The notes under the pieces were generated by a model that was not told the origin of the DNA, did no database searches, and saw only the letters and a program-made list of their open reading frames with translations. From assembly GCA_016342325.1 (NCBI GenBank), contig JAEINR010000004.1, positions 82,073-146,072 on the forward strand: a DNA stretch of 64,000 nucleotides. The letters are read 5' to 3'. A program made the position numbers and the translations under genes. Origin of the DNA: Desulfobacterium sp. GTDB taxonomy: Bacteria; Desulfobacterota; Desulfobacteria; Desulfobacterales; Desulfobacteraceae. Shown piece after piece: positions 25,788 through 33,449 of this stretch (positions within the stretch are counted from its first letter, which is position 1; every line of letters starts with the position of its first letter).

Positions 25788-26915
25788 TTGAAATTCCTAT
25801 TCTTAGAATCGTTTTTTGGCGGATCCCACAGGGACTTTGCCCTGGGTCTGACCCAAAGTTCAAGCCACGACATCGAGCTTGTCACTCTTCCCGCTAAATA
25901 CTGGCGATGGCGGATGCGGGGGGCGGCCATGCTTTTCCACGAAATGGCAGGCGATCTTTCCCAATATGACGGCATCATCGCAACCGACATGATGAACTTG
26001 AGTGATTTCATGGCCCTGGCAGGGCCGGATCTGCCGCCGGTGCTTGCGTATTTCCATGAAAACCAGTTGTGTTATCCGGTCAATCCCGGGGTTTCCCAGG
26101 AGGGGCATTTCGGGTTTATCAATATGACCACCGCCCTTTGTGCTGATCAGGTGGTGTTTAACTCACGGTTTCAGATGGAGGGATTCTTGTCCGAGGTGGA
26201 TCAAATGATCTCAACCATGCCCGATCGTAACCCTTTGTGGGTGGGCAAGACGATCCGGTCCAAATCCGAAGTGATCTATCCGGGCTGCCGTTTCCCGGCC
26301 AAATCCGTTGAAATCCGGAAACAGGAGGGGGCGGCACCCTTGATCGTCTGGAATCACCGGTGGGAGTATGATAAAAAACCCGATGATTTTTTCCGGGCGC
26401 TGGGAAAGATCAAGGAAAGGGGGATTCCCTTTCGCCTGGCCCTCCTGGGGGAGGGGGTTGCAAGGGTGCCAAAGGCATTTATCGAGGCCCGGGAGATGTT
26501 CAAGGAGGAGATTGTAGTGTTTGGCTATGCCCCGTCAAGGGAGGAATATTACGACTGGTTGGGCCAGGGGGACATCGTTGTGAGCACGGCCATCCAGGAG
26601 AATTTCGGCATCTCCGTTGTTGAGGCGGTCCGCATGGGCTGTATTCCCCTGTTGCCGGATCGGCTTGCCTACCCGGAAGTGATGCCCGAAGAACACCACG
26701 GCCGGATCCTCTACCAGGGCAAGGATGACCTGGTTGATAAACTGGCAGACCTGTTGCTTCATTGCGGTAGCCATGTAGAATTTGCAAGGACCCTGTCCCG
26801 GGCCATGGAACCTTACTCCTGGGATCGTGCCATCGAGCAGTATGACCGTAAACTCGACCGATTGGTCGATGAAGGACGAACCGCTCCGGGTCAAAAGTTT
26901 TCAAAGGAAGATTGA
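25788..26915 (+). CDS. Queuosine-tRNA mannosyltransferase-like glycosyltransferase
   Basis: A 375-residue GT-B glycosyltransferase. The N-terminal domain (FLESFFGGSHRDFALGL, LPAKYWRWRMRGAA, FHENQLCYPV) closely matches the GTDC1/QTMAN family, which adds mannose to queuosine in tRNA-Asp in animals. The C-terminal half has the nucleotide-sugar site (WNHRWEYDKKP, then EEYYDWLGQGDIVVSTAIQENFGISVVEA). The start is TTG at 25788, giving MKFLFLES. It lies between the sensor cluster and the NuoEF-like pair without an obvious link. Bacterial activity is inferred by family. Confidence 0.82.
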   Translation: MKFLFLESFFGGSHRDFALGLTQSSSHDIELVTLPAKYWRWRMRGAAMLFHEMAGDLSQYDGIIATDMMNLSDFMALAGPDLPPVLAYFHENQLCYPVNPGVSQEGHFGFINMTTALCADQVVFNSRFQMEGFLSEVDQMISTMPDRNPLWVGKTIRSKSEVIYPGCRFPAKSVEIRKQEGAAPLIVWNHRWEYDKKPDDFFRALGKIKERGIPFRLALLGEGVARVPKAFIEAREMFKEEIVVFGYAPSREEYYDWLGQGDIVVSTAIQENFGISVVEAVRMGCIPLLPDRLAYPEVMPEEHHGRILYQGKDDLVDKLADLLLHCGSHVEFARTLSRAMEPYSWDRAIEQYDRKLDRLVDEGRTAPGQKFSKED

Positions 26916-27105
26916 CAATTTGTGACGGCTGTGAATAATGGGTAACTCAGAATAGAGTTCAATTCTAACCGGCATGGCCGGCGCATGGAATTTATGCTTT
27001 GGCCACAACGAAAAATGAAACTTCTCTGATTACATCGCTTTAGCCGGAGTTTCATATTAAATAAATATAAGAACAGTTAAGGCACGGCGTTAGCTTGGGG
27101 GCATT

Positions 27106-27600
27106 ATGAAAACTAACACGCATCCCCATCATCCCGATATTACAGGGGAGATGTGGACCCGCATGGACGAGATTATCGCAAACGGCAAGGGCCAACCAGG
27201 TTCCTTAATTACGGTCCTTCGTGAATGTCAGGAGGTGGTTGGATATCTTCCCAGCGAACTTCTCAGCCATATTAGCCACGGGCTTGTGCTTCCCACAAGC
27301 CAGGTATTTGGTGTGGCCACCTTTTATTCTTTTTTCTCCCTCACGCCAAAGGGCCGTCACATCGTCCGGGTCTGCACCGGCACGGCTTGTTATGTCAAAG
27401 GCATCAAGGAAGCCATGGGACGCATAGACACTACTTTTGACCTGAAGGAGGGTGAGACCACTGAGGACAGGCGGTTCACCCTGGAGGGGGTCCGGTGCCT
27501 GGGCGCCTGTGGCCTTGCTCCGGTCATGGTCGTTGACAAGGACATTTACGGTGATGTGACCTCTAATAAGGTGATCAACATCCTCGAGAAATACGAATAG
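27106..27600 (+). CDS. NuoE-like [2Fe-2S] subunit
   Basis: A 164-residue NADH-dehydrogenase 24-kDa type subunit. Cluster cysteines occur in CTGTACYVKG and in LGACGLAPVMVV, with the first of the second pair in GVRCLGACG. It is the electron-transfer partner of the NuoF-like protein encoded 21 bases downstream. Such pairs (HydC/HndA) serve NAD-linked [FeFe] hydrogenases or formate dehydrogenases. No hydrogenase or formate dehydrogenase subunit is adjacent, so its catalytic partner is inferred to be one of the formate dehydrogenases 25-30 kb away or lies outside the window. Confidence 0.92.
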   Translation: MKTNTHPHHPDITGEMWTRMDEIIANGKGQPGSLITVLRECQEVVGYLPSELLSHISHGLVLPTSQVFGVATFYSFFSLTPKGRHIVRVCTGTACYVKGIKEAMGRIDTTFDLKEGETTEDRRFTLEGVRCLGACGLAPVMVVDKDIYGDVTSNKVINILEKYE

Positions 27601-27621
27601 GGCACCACAAGGGAGAGAACC

Positions 27622-29409
27622 ATGAACAAAATCAGAATGCAGCTCATGCTCTGCGGCGGTACCGGATGTGATTCAACCGGAAGTGAACGGGTAAGGGAAG
27701 CTCTCCTGCAGGAGATCCAAAAACAGGACCTGGCGGGAGAGGTCGAGATCGTGGTGACCGGATGTAACGGTTTTTGCGCGGTGGGCCCGGTTATGGTGGT
27801 TCAGCCCGAGGGGATCTTCTACCAGAAGATCAAGCCCGAGGATGCAGCCGAACTTGTGGAGGAGCACTTTCTCAAGGGCCGGCCGCTGAAACGCCTCTTT
27901 TATAAGGAACCCGGATCCAAGGATATCATTCCAAAGATGGATGACATTCCTTTCTTTTCAAGCCAGATGTTCCGCACCATGCGCAACAAGGGCCTCATCG
28001 ATCCTGAGGTCATTGACGAGTATATTGCAAGGGACGGCTACTTTGCTGTGGCAAAGGCGTTGACCGAGATGACCCCGGACGGGATCGTTGACGAGATGCT
28101 GGCGTCCGGCCTCAGGGGCAGGGGCGGTGCCGGGTTTCCCGCCGGAATGAAATGGAAATTTGCTAAACAGGCCCAGGGGGATGTGAAGTATGTGCTCTGT
28201 AACGCAGATGAGGGGGACCCCGGGGCCTTCATGGACCGAAGCATCCTGGAGTCCGATCCCCATGCCGTACTCGAGGGGATGATCATTGCCGCCAAGGCCA
28301 TCAATGCCCATAAGGGGTATATTTACTGTCGGAGCGAATATCCCCTGGCGGTTAAGCGACTGGACATCGCCATCTCCCAGGCAAAGGCGTATGGCCTTTT
28401 AGGTGAGGACATTCTTGGGTCGGGGTTTGATTTTGATATCGAGGTCTACCAGGGCGCAGGGGCTTTTGTGTGCGGAGAAGAGACCGCCCTCATGCGATCC
28501 ATTGAGGGTAAGCGGGGCATGCCAAGGCCAAGGCCGCCCTTTCCCGCCCACAAGGGACTGTGGGAGAAGCCCACCATCCTCAACAACGTGGAGACCCTTG
28601 CCAACGTTCCCCAGATTATCCTCAAGGGAGGGGAGTGGTATGCAAGCGTGGGAACCGAAACCAGCAAAGGCACCAAGGTGTTTGCCCTGTCCGGTGATGT
28701 CAACAACATCGGGCTTGTGGAGATTCCCATGGGTACAAGCTTAAGGACCCTGGTTTATGACATCGGCGGCGGCGTTCCCAAGAAGCGCAAGTTCAAGGCG
28801 GTCCAGCTGGGCGGTCCCTCGGGGGGGTGTGTTCCTGAAGACTATCTCGACACCCCCATCGACTACGAGGCCATTGCCAAGGTGGGCGCCATCATGGGGT
28901 CCGGCGGTGCCATTGTCATGGACAACAGGACCTGCATGGTGGACATGGCCCGTTACTTCATGGATTTTATCCAGGATGAATCCTGCGGCAAATGCACCCC
29001 CTGCCGGGAGGGAACCAAGCAGATGCTCACGATCCTCGAGAATATCTGCAAGGGGAAGGGCCGGCCTGGGGACATCGAGCGCCTTCAGGAACTGGCCCAT
29101 GTGGTGGGGCGAAGCAGTCTCTGTGGGCTTGGCCAGACCGCATCCAATCCAGTCCTGTCCACCCTTCGCTACTTCAGGGAGGAGTATGAGGCCCATATCG
29201 AACAAAAGGAATGTCCGGCCAAAATCTGCCCCGACCTGGTGCATTTTGAGGTGGTTCCCGATCTTTGTAAGCGGTGCGGGCTTTGCTTTAAGGATTGTCC
29301 TTCCGACGCCATCACCTGGAAGAAAAAAGAGGTGGCTGTCATTGATAAGGACAAGTGCATCAAGTGTATGTCCTGCTATGACAGGTGTAAGTTTGATGCC
29401 ATATTGTAA
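27622..29409 (+). CDS. NuoF-like NAD-, FMN- and iron-sulfur subunit with ferredoxin tail
   Basis: A 595-residue flavoprotein of the HydB/HndC/FdhB type. An N-terminal thioredoxin-like [2Fe-2S] domain (LCGGTGCDSTG, TGCNGFCAVGP) comes first. The FMN/NADH core follows with GLRGRGGAGFPAGMKW and CNADEGDPGAFMDR, then SLBB and the [4Fe-4S] site SCGKCTPCREG. Two [4Fe-4S] ferredoxin motifs end the protein (CKRCGLCFKDCP, CIKCMSCYDRC). This architecture belongs to electron-bifurcating NAD(H) enzymes. A strong terminator follows directly, so the pair is an isolated two-gene unit. Confidence 0.93.
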   Translation: MNKIRMQLMLCGGTGCDSTGSERVREALLQEIQKQDLAGEVEIVVTGCNGFCAVGPVMVVQPEGIFYQKIKPEDAAELVEEHFLKGRPLKRLFYKEPGSKDIIPKMDDIPFFSSQMFRTMRNKGLIDPEVIDEYIARDGYFAVAKALTEMTPDGIVDEMLASGLRGRGGAGFPAGMKWKFAKQAQGDVKYVLCNADEGDPGAFMDRSILESDPHAVLEGMIIAAKAINAHKGYIYCRSEYPLAVKRLDIAISQAKAYGLLGEDILGSGFDFDIEVYQGAGAFVCGEETALMRSIEGKRGMPRPRPPFPAHKGLWEKPTILNNVETLANVPQIILKGGEWYASVGTETSKGTKVFALSGDVNNIGLVEIPMGTSLRTLVYDIGGGVPKKRKFKAVQLGGPSGGCVPEDYLDTPIDYEAIAKVGAIMGSGGAIVMDNRTCMVDMARYFMDFIQDESCGKCTPCREGTKQMLTILENICKGKGRPGDIERLQELAHVVGRSSLCGLGQTASNPVLSTLRYFREEYEAHIEQKECPAKICPDLVHFEVVPDLCKRCGLCFKDCPSDAITWKKKEVAVIDKDKCIKCMSCYDRCKFDAIL

Positions 29410-29416
29410 CATCTTT

Positions 29417-29464
29417 GGGGTCAGGCTTAGCTTATTGTCGTTACAATAAGCTAAGCCTGACCCC
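29417..29464 (+). terminator. 22-base perfect hairpin with T run
   Basis: Arms of 22 bases (29417-29438 and 29443-29464) starting GGGGTCAGGCTTAGC pair perfectly around CGTT, followed by seven T. It ends the NuoEF-like unit. One arm recurs, almost unchanged, at the end of the PocR kinase gene (about 11014-11036), so it belongs to a repeated GGGGTCAGGC element. Confidence 0.85.
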
Positions 29465-29480
29465 TTTTTTTATTCTTTTT

Positions 29481-30260
29481 TTATTTGCTCATATCGAGGA
29501 ATTTTCGGGCAATCGCCTTAATGGGCTCGGGGATGGTGGCCGGGTCGTCAAAGGGGCGAATCCCTTTTCGGTCGGCCCCGATGATCTCCTCCATCTCCGG
29601 CAGAAAGCCAATGATCTCGAAATCCGAGAGGGACTCCCGGATCAGGGCCTCATCCTCAGCGTTCCGCACCCGGTTGCCCAGGACCACGATCTTCTTGATG
29701 CCGATGTCCTGGCCGAGCTGCCTGATTTTTTCTGCCGCCACCCGGCTTCTCTTGCCCGGGTTTACAACGGCGACCAGGGCGTCCACCGATCCCGAGGTGG
29801 CCCTTCCCAAATGTTCCACGCCTGCTTCCATGTCCATGATCACCACTTCATTCCGTGCAAGGACAAGGTGGTTCATGAGGGCCTTGAGAATGGTGCTTTC
29901 CGGGCAGATGCAGCCGGATCCCCCGCTCTGAACCGTGCCCATCACCAAGAGCTTTACCCCGTCCCGCTCCAGGGAAAAACGATCCGGGATGTCGTCCACC
30001 TTGGGATTGAGGGTGAAGAAACCGCCCATGGTGCCGGGTTTTGCCCCGGTGCGTTCGGCAATGAGGTCGGAGAGTTCCGCAACAGGGGTGATGGGGGTCT
30101 CCTCGGGAATGCCCAATCCTGCGGCAAGGTTTGCCACGGGGTCCGCATCAATGGCAATGACCCGGTTGTTATCCATGGCTGCAATGCTTCTCGCAAGAAG
30201 TGAAGTTATTGTGGTTTTTCCAACGCCGCCTTTACCGCCGATTGCAAGTTTTAAGCTCAC
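29481..30260 (-). CDS. cooC: CODH nickel-insertion ATPase CooC/AcsF (copy 1)
   Basis: A 259-residue MinD-type P-loop ATPase. The deviant Walker A is GGKGGVGKTT at residues 8-17, followed by AIDADPVANL. The metal-binding CxC pair is in GCICPEST near residue 115. CooC/AcsF hydrolyses ATP to load nickel into CO dehydrogenase or acetyl-CoA synthase. It is the last gene of the leftward CODH/ACS region, after the small unknown protein. A second paralogue sits at 44849-45613, so the two may serve different enzymes (CODH versus ACS). Confidence 0.88.
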   Translation of the reverse strand: MSLKLAIGGKGGVGKTTITSLLARSIAAMDNNRVIAIDADPVANLAAGLGIPEETPITPVAELSDLIAERTGAKPGTMGGFFTLNPKVDDIPDRFSLERDGVKLLVMGTVQSGGSGCICPESTILKALMNHLVLARNEVVIMDMEAGVEHLGRATSGSVDALVAVVNPGKRSRVAAEKIRQLGQDIGIKKIVVLGNRVRNAEDEALIRESLSDFEIIGFLPEMEEIIGADRKGIRPFDDPATIPEPIKAIARKFLDMSK

Positions 30261-30299
30261 TTTTCTACTCCCGAATCATGTGTTTACAAAATCTGATGG

Positions 30300-30365
30300 T
30301 TATAGCACCACGCATATGAATTGAACCCAGTTATTATTAAAAACAGCGGGTATCAATTTGATTGC
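30300..30365. repeat. Dispersed repeat family 1, copy B
   Basis: It runs from TATAGCACC through TTATTATTAA to GCGGGTATCAATTTG, in the same orientation as copy A, with a shorter left part. It lies upstream of cooC copy 1. Confidence 0.6.
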
Positions 30366-30397
30366 GAACGTCCTTATTCCTGAAAAACAGGCATCAG

Positions 30398-30706
30398 CTA
30401 CAGTTTTCCTTTGATGCAACTCTTGTGATCCATCAGATAGACCTCAAAGCCGTTCCCTTTGGCTGTGGTTACCAGGTCATCCTTGAGAATGGCCTGGATC
30501 TCGTATTTGTTGGCCATCATGTCCTTGGGCATGATGAGAAAACATTGCTGGGCTTCCTCCTTGCTAGTAAAAGCCGGGATGAACTCCTCTCCGCTGTCCG
30601 GGGCCTTGAACCCCATGAACTGTTCACCACCGGTTCCTGGATTCTGAACGACGATGTAGATCCACTTGTCTATGGCTGACTTGTCCGGTTGTACATTGGT
30701 TTCCAT
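30398..30706 (-). CDS. Small protein of unknown function in the CODH/ACS region
   Basis: A 102-residue protein I do not recognise. It has no signal peptide or membrane segment. Two cysteines stand out, one in EEAQQCFLIMP and one in the C-terminal KSCIKGKL. The composition is mixed and looks globular, with alternating strands and helices. GAGGA is well placed before the ATG. It lies between the acsE terminator and cooC on the same strand, so a link to CODH assembly is a guess from position only. Confidence 0.65.
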   Translation of the reverse strand: METNVQPDKSAIDKWIYIVVQNPGTGGEQFMGFKAPDSGEEFIPAFTSKEEAQQCFLIMPKDMMANKYEIQAILKDDLVTTAKGNGFEVYLMDHKSCIKGKL

Positions 30707-30779
30707 GAACGATCCTCGTGATGGCTATAAAAAGTTGTCTCTTTTTGTACTATACTCCCAAACGGTTTAATTGCAATCT

Positions 30780-30858
30780 TTAGCTTCTTAGCTCTGGTTT
30801 TCGTGTTATTTTGACAGGGTAATCAGACTTTTTTTGGGTGCTGGTTTGCCCAGGTTCG
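30780..30858. repeat. Dispersed repeat family 2, long copy
   Basis: TAGCTTCTTAGCTCTG, TTTTCGTGTTATTTTG and AATCAGA match the copy at 12.98 kb, ending with CTGGTTTGCCCAGGTT, a variant of the right hairpin. Confidence 0.75.
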
Positions 30859-30890
30859 CATCTGATCTCTGAATCTTGTGTTTTTTTGGC

Positions 30891-30935
30891 AAAAGACCAG
30901 AAACGTTTTTCGGTCTGGCTTGTCCTGGTTGGGGT
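30891..30935. repeat. Dispersed repeat family 2, right-half copy
   Basis: AAAAGACCAGAAACG and CGGTCTGGCTTGTCCTGG carry the right-hand hairpin of the family, 33 bases from the preceding copy. Confidence 0.6.
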
Positions 30936-30948
30936 TTAACTAACAAAA

Positions 30949-30982
30949 AAACCCCTCCAAGGCAAGTGCCCTGAAGGGGTTT
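30949..30982 (-). terminator. Terminator of the acs operon
   Basis: On the minus strand AAACCCCT and AGGGGTTT pair, with an inner GGC/GCC stem, and a run of seven T follows. It lies 25 bases after the acsE stop codon. Confidence 0.85.
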
Positions 30983-31007
30983 ATGGTGCTCAGTTCAGCA
31001 ATATGGC

Positions 31008-31913
31008 CTAGAGGTCAAGCCATGAGTCAGAGTAGAGGGTGTTGCCGAGGATGACGTTGACTGTCTTGGCATAATCCTGCATCTCTTTGTTAAGACTTGC
31101 CATGTCAGGCTGGTTGCCGTCCTGAATGCCGTAGATAAGCTCTACGATGTCCTGGCGCTCGCCCTTGGCAATGGCAGTGAGCTGGATGTCAAGGGGATCT
31201 GAAATAACAGACGCCATACCGTATTTCTGAAGCATGACCATGTAGGTCTGGTTCAGGATGGGACGGAGGTGGTTTGGGGGACCGTTGGAGATGTTGGAAA
31301 GTCCGCAGGTGCTCTTGACGCCTGGGGCCATGTCCTGGAGCATCTCCTGGAACACCATCAGGCTGATGGCCTGGGGCTGCTGGATGTTCACCGGTGTAAC
31401 AATACCGTCCACCCAAATTTTCTCGTTGGGGATACCTGCCTCATTGGCAAAGTAGAGAAGCTCAACAGCAAGGGCCGCCCGCTCGTTCTCGTCCCTGGGA
31501 AGACCATCCGGTCCCCACATGAGGGCAACGAAATCTGCGTCATACTGGGCTGTCATGGGAACCATCCGCTCGTATCGCTCGGGACGGGCCATGATGGAGT
31601 TAACAATATGGGGTTTGTCAGCCGGTTTTGCGACCTTGAGGCCTGCTTCGATGGCGTCGATGTTGGAGGAGTCAAGGAGAAGAGGCATTCCCGGAACCGC
31701 TTCCTGGACAACCTGTACAACCCAGGGCATCAGCTCAGTACCGAATTTCTTTGCAGGTCCGAGGTTGATATCAATGTAATCCATGCCCTTCTCTTTTTGT
31801 TCGAGAACCTCTTTCTGGATGGGCTCAGGATTTCTCTTGGCAGGATCGGCCTCTTTGAATTCTTTTCCAATAACATTGGAAATTACGTTTAAGCTTTCTC
31901 CAAAAAGTATCAT
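31008..31913 (-). CDS. acsE: Methyl-THF:corrinoid iron-sulfur protein methyltransferase
   Basis: A 301-residue TIM-barrel enzyme that moves the methyl group from methyl-tetrahydrofolate to the cobalt of the AcsCD protein. Pterin-binding family motifs are visible: MDYIDINLGPAKKFG, LLLDSSNIDAIEAGL, and KSTCGLSNISNGPP with the conserved Asn in GLSNIS. The length is slightly above the Moorella enzyme (262 residues). It is the last gene of the acs operon, after acsC with a hairpin between. Confidence 0.92.
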   Translation of the reverse strand: MILFGESLNVISNVIGKEFKEADPAKRNPEPIQKEVLEQKEKGMDYIDINLGPAKKFGTELMPWVVQVVQEAVPGMPLLLDSSNIDAIEAGLKVAKPADKPHIVNSIMARPERYERMVPMTAQYDADFVALMWGPDGLPRDENERAALAVELLYFANEAGIPNEKIWVDGIVTPVNIQQPQAISLMVFQEMLQDMAPGVKSTCGLSNISNGPPNHLRPILNQTYMVMLQKYGMASVISDPLDIQLTAIAKGERQDIVELIYGIQDGNQPDMASLNKEMQDYAKTVNVILGNTLYSDSWLDL

Positions 31914-31971
31914 TTCATCTCCCTTGCAATAATTAGTTTCGAGTTGATTTAAGACATAAACTGAAATTTCA

Positions 31972-32001
31972 AAGGGGTCAAGCCAAAACGGCCAACCCCT
32001 T
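31972..32001 (-). other. Intercistronic hairpin acsC-acsE
   Basis: AAGGGGT and ACCCCTT pair, with an inner GCC/GGC stem around AAAAC. No T run of terminator length follows on the minus strand. It could tune relative levels of acsC and acsE mRNA. Confidence 0.5.
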
Positions 32002-32017
32002 CGAACTTGGGGTACAA

Positions 32018-33361
32018 CTAAGCTTTTGTTTTAAGAAAAGCAGGAAGATGGGCCGCTTCCCTGGGACCGACCGTGATGGTCCAGCCCGGGAGTTCCTCTT
32101 CAACATCACCGGCAATGGCAGCTGCATAGCCGGGAATGATCAGCTCAGTATGTTTTACTTTGTCCATGATGCCGCATTTCTTGGTAAACATGCCGACATC
32201 GTCACCGCCGAACTTGCCTGCCGCCCAGGCCGTGAGAACTGAGAGTCCCTCGGAATCCTTGATGAGCAGCCAGGTGGGTACCTTACTTGCCTCGATCTCG
32301 CCGGATACGATGAAGTAGGTGAGGGCAAAGTTGGTGGTAATAACAACCGGAGAGTTTTCATCCGGGTTGTTGATGGGGAATATACCCTCGGTGACCGTCA
32401 TGGGCCGCTGGGGATCGGTGAAAATGTTGAGCCTTTCAAGGAGAAGGGGAAACAGGGATTCCGCCTTGAAGTCCGACATCACCACGATTCCGCCGTATTT
32501 GGCAACAAACATTCCTGCGATCAATGTCTCCATGTCAAGGTTGGAGGCCATCTCGCTGGGGAAGGTGATGGTGGGGAAGCCCAGGGCCTTGTTGCCGGCC
32601 TTGAGGGCGGCACGCCGGATGGCGACCTGATCTTCAAGGGCCTGTTTGATTTCTCGGGCACCTGAATCGATCACAAGATCCTTGAGTCCCATTCCGGTGA
32701 GTTTCTCGGTCAGGGGAATCAATGCTTCCACTGAATCTGCCTTGACGGCCAGGGGAAGATCGTTCTCCTTGGCAAGGGCGCCCATGGCATCAACATTGGC
32801 TTCGGTTGCGGCATAGAGGAGGGGGCGTTTAAATCCTGAGGCCTCGACACCGGCTGTCATGACAGCCATGTCCTCGGTCATGAGCACCAGGTTGAACTCG
32901 GATGTCTCAGCAATGATCTTTGCACAGGCGGCAAACTTGTCAGCGCCGGCTCCGGTATCTTTGAGGGCGATGAGTTCCGGTCTCAGGTTAAGACCTACAC
33001 GCTCATACTGGAGGGCGTTGTATATTTTAAGATCCTTCTCAAGCTCGGCAGCATCGATGTCGGATTTTACCGTGCCGGCCAGGATGGTGGGGTTGAAAAA
33101 AGTCTTCTCATGCCTGTAGAGAACTGTCTCTCCACCTGCAGTTGTTTTTCTTACGCCCTGTCCAAGTGAAACAGGTCGGATGGGAGGGGCTGATGCCTCA
33201 GCTAATTTCTCCCTTGCTTCATCAGATACGTAGGGGCAGGCGTCCAGCTCAGCTTTGCCCGATGCCAGGTTCATGGCAAAGGCGAGGCAGGTTGGAACAC
33301 CGCACTCCTTGCAGTTGGTCTTGGGAAGGAGTTTAAATATCTGTATACCGGTTAATGCCAT
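32018..33361 (-). CDS. acsC: Corrinoid iron-sulfur protein large subunit
   Basis: A 447-residue subunit carrying a [4Fe-4S] cluster and binding the corrinoid with AcsD. The cluster motif CKECGVPTCLAFAMNLASG with a fourth Cys in DACPYVS lies at residues about 17-42. The central TIM barrel and C-terminal corrinoid domain follow, with GYAAAIAGDVEEELPGW near the end. It shuttles the methyl group between AcsE and acetyl-CoA synthase. The length matches the bacterial family. Confidence 0.94.
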   Translation of the reverse strand: MALTGIQIFKLLPKTNCKECGVPTCLAFAMNLASGKAELDACPYVSDEAREKLAEASAPPIRPVSLGQGVRKTTAGGETVLYRHEKTFFNPTILAGTVKSDIDAAELEKDLKIYNALQYERVGLNLRPELIALKDTGAGADKFAACAKIIAETSEFNLVLMTEDMAVMTAGVEASGFKRPLLYAATEANVDAMGALAKENDLPLAVKADSVEALIPLTEKLTGMGLKDLVIDSGAREIKQALEDQVAIRRAALKAGNKALGFPTITFPSEMASNLDMETLIAGMFVAKYGGIVVMSDFKAESLFPLLLERLNIFTDPQRPMTVTEGIFPINNPDENSPVVITTNFALTYFIVSGEIEASKVPTWLLIKDSEGLSVLTAWAAGKFGGDDVGMFTKKCGIMDKVKHTELIIPGYAAAIAGDVEEELPGWTITVGPREAAHLPAFLKTKA

Positions 33362-33389
33362 TTTTTCACCTCTTTGTGTTTATAAATAG

Positions 33390-33432
33390 AGGCAGGCTGC
33401 AGCAATGGTTCTGGTGCTGCTCCAGCCTGCCT
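33390..33432 (-). other. Intercistronic hairpin acsB-acsC
   Basis: AGGCAGGCTG (33390-33399) and CAGCCTGCCT (33423-33432) pair, with an inner CAGCA/TGCTG stem. It sits in the 88-base gap just upstream of acsC and could protect the acsB mRNA end. Confidence 0.55.
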
Positions 33433-33449
33433 TTTGATACAATGAATAC

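Larger units (their letters stand above)
30707..31007. other. Intergenic stretch between acsE and the small unknown gene
   Basis: 301 bases without a gene. It contains two family 2 repeat copies back to back (30780-30858 and 30891-30935) and the acsE terminator. The sequence next to 30707 should hold the promoter of the small gene; no clear -35/-10 pair was found. Confidence 0.6.

Noticed and set aside
27081..27094. Sigma-54-like -24/-12 element (GGCAC-N-GC) before the NuoE-like gene
   Set aside because: It would start transcription at the ATG and leave out the ribosome site.
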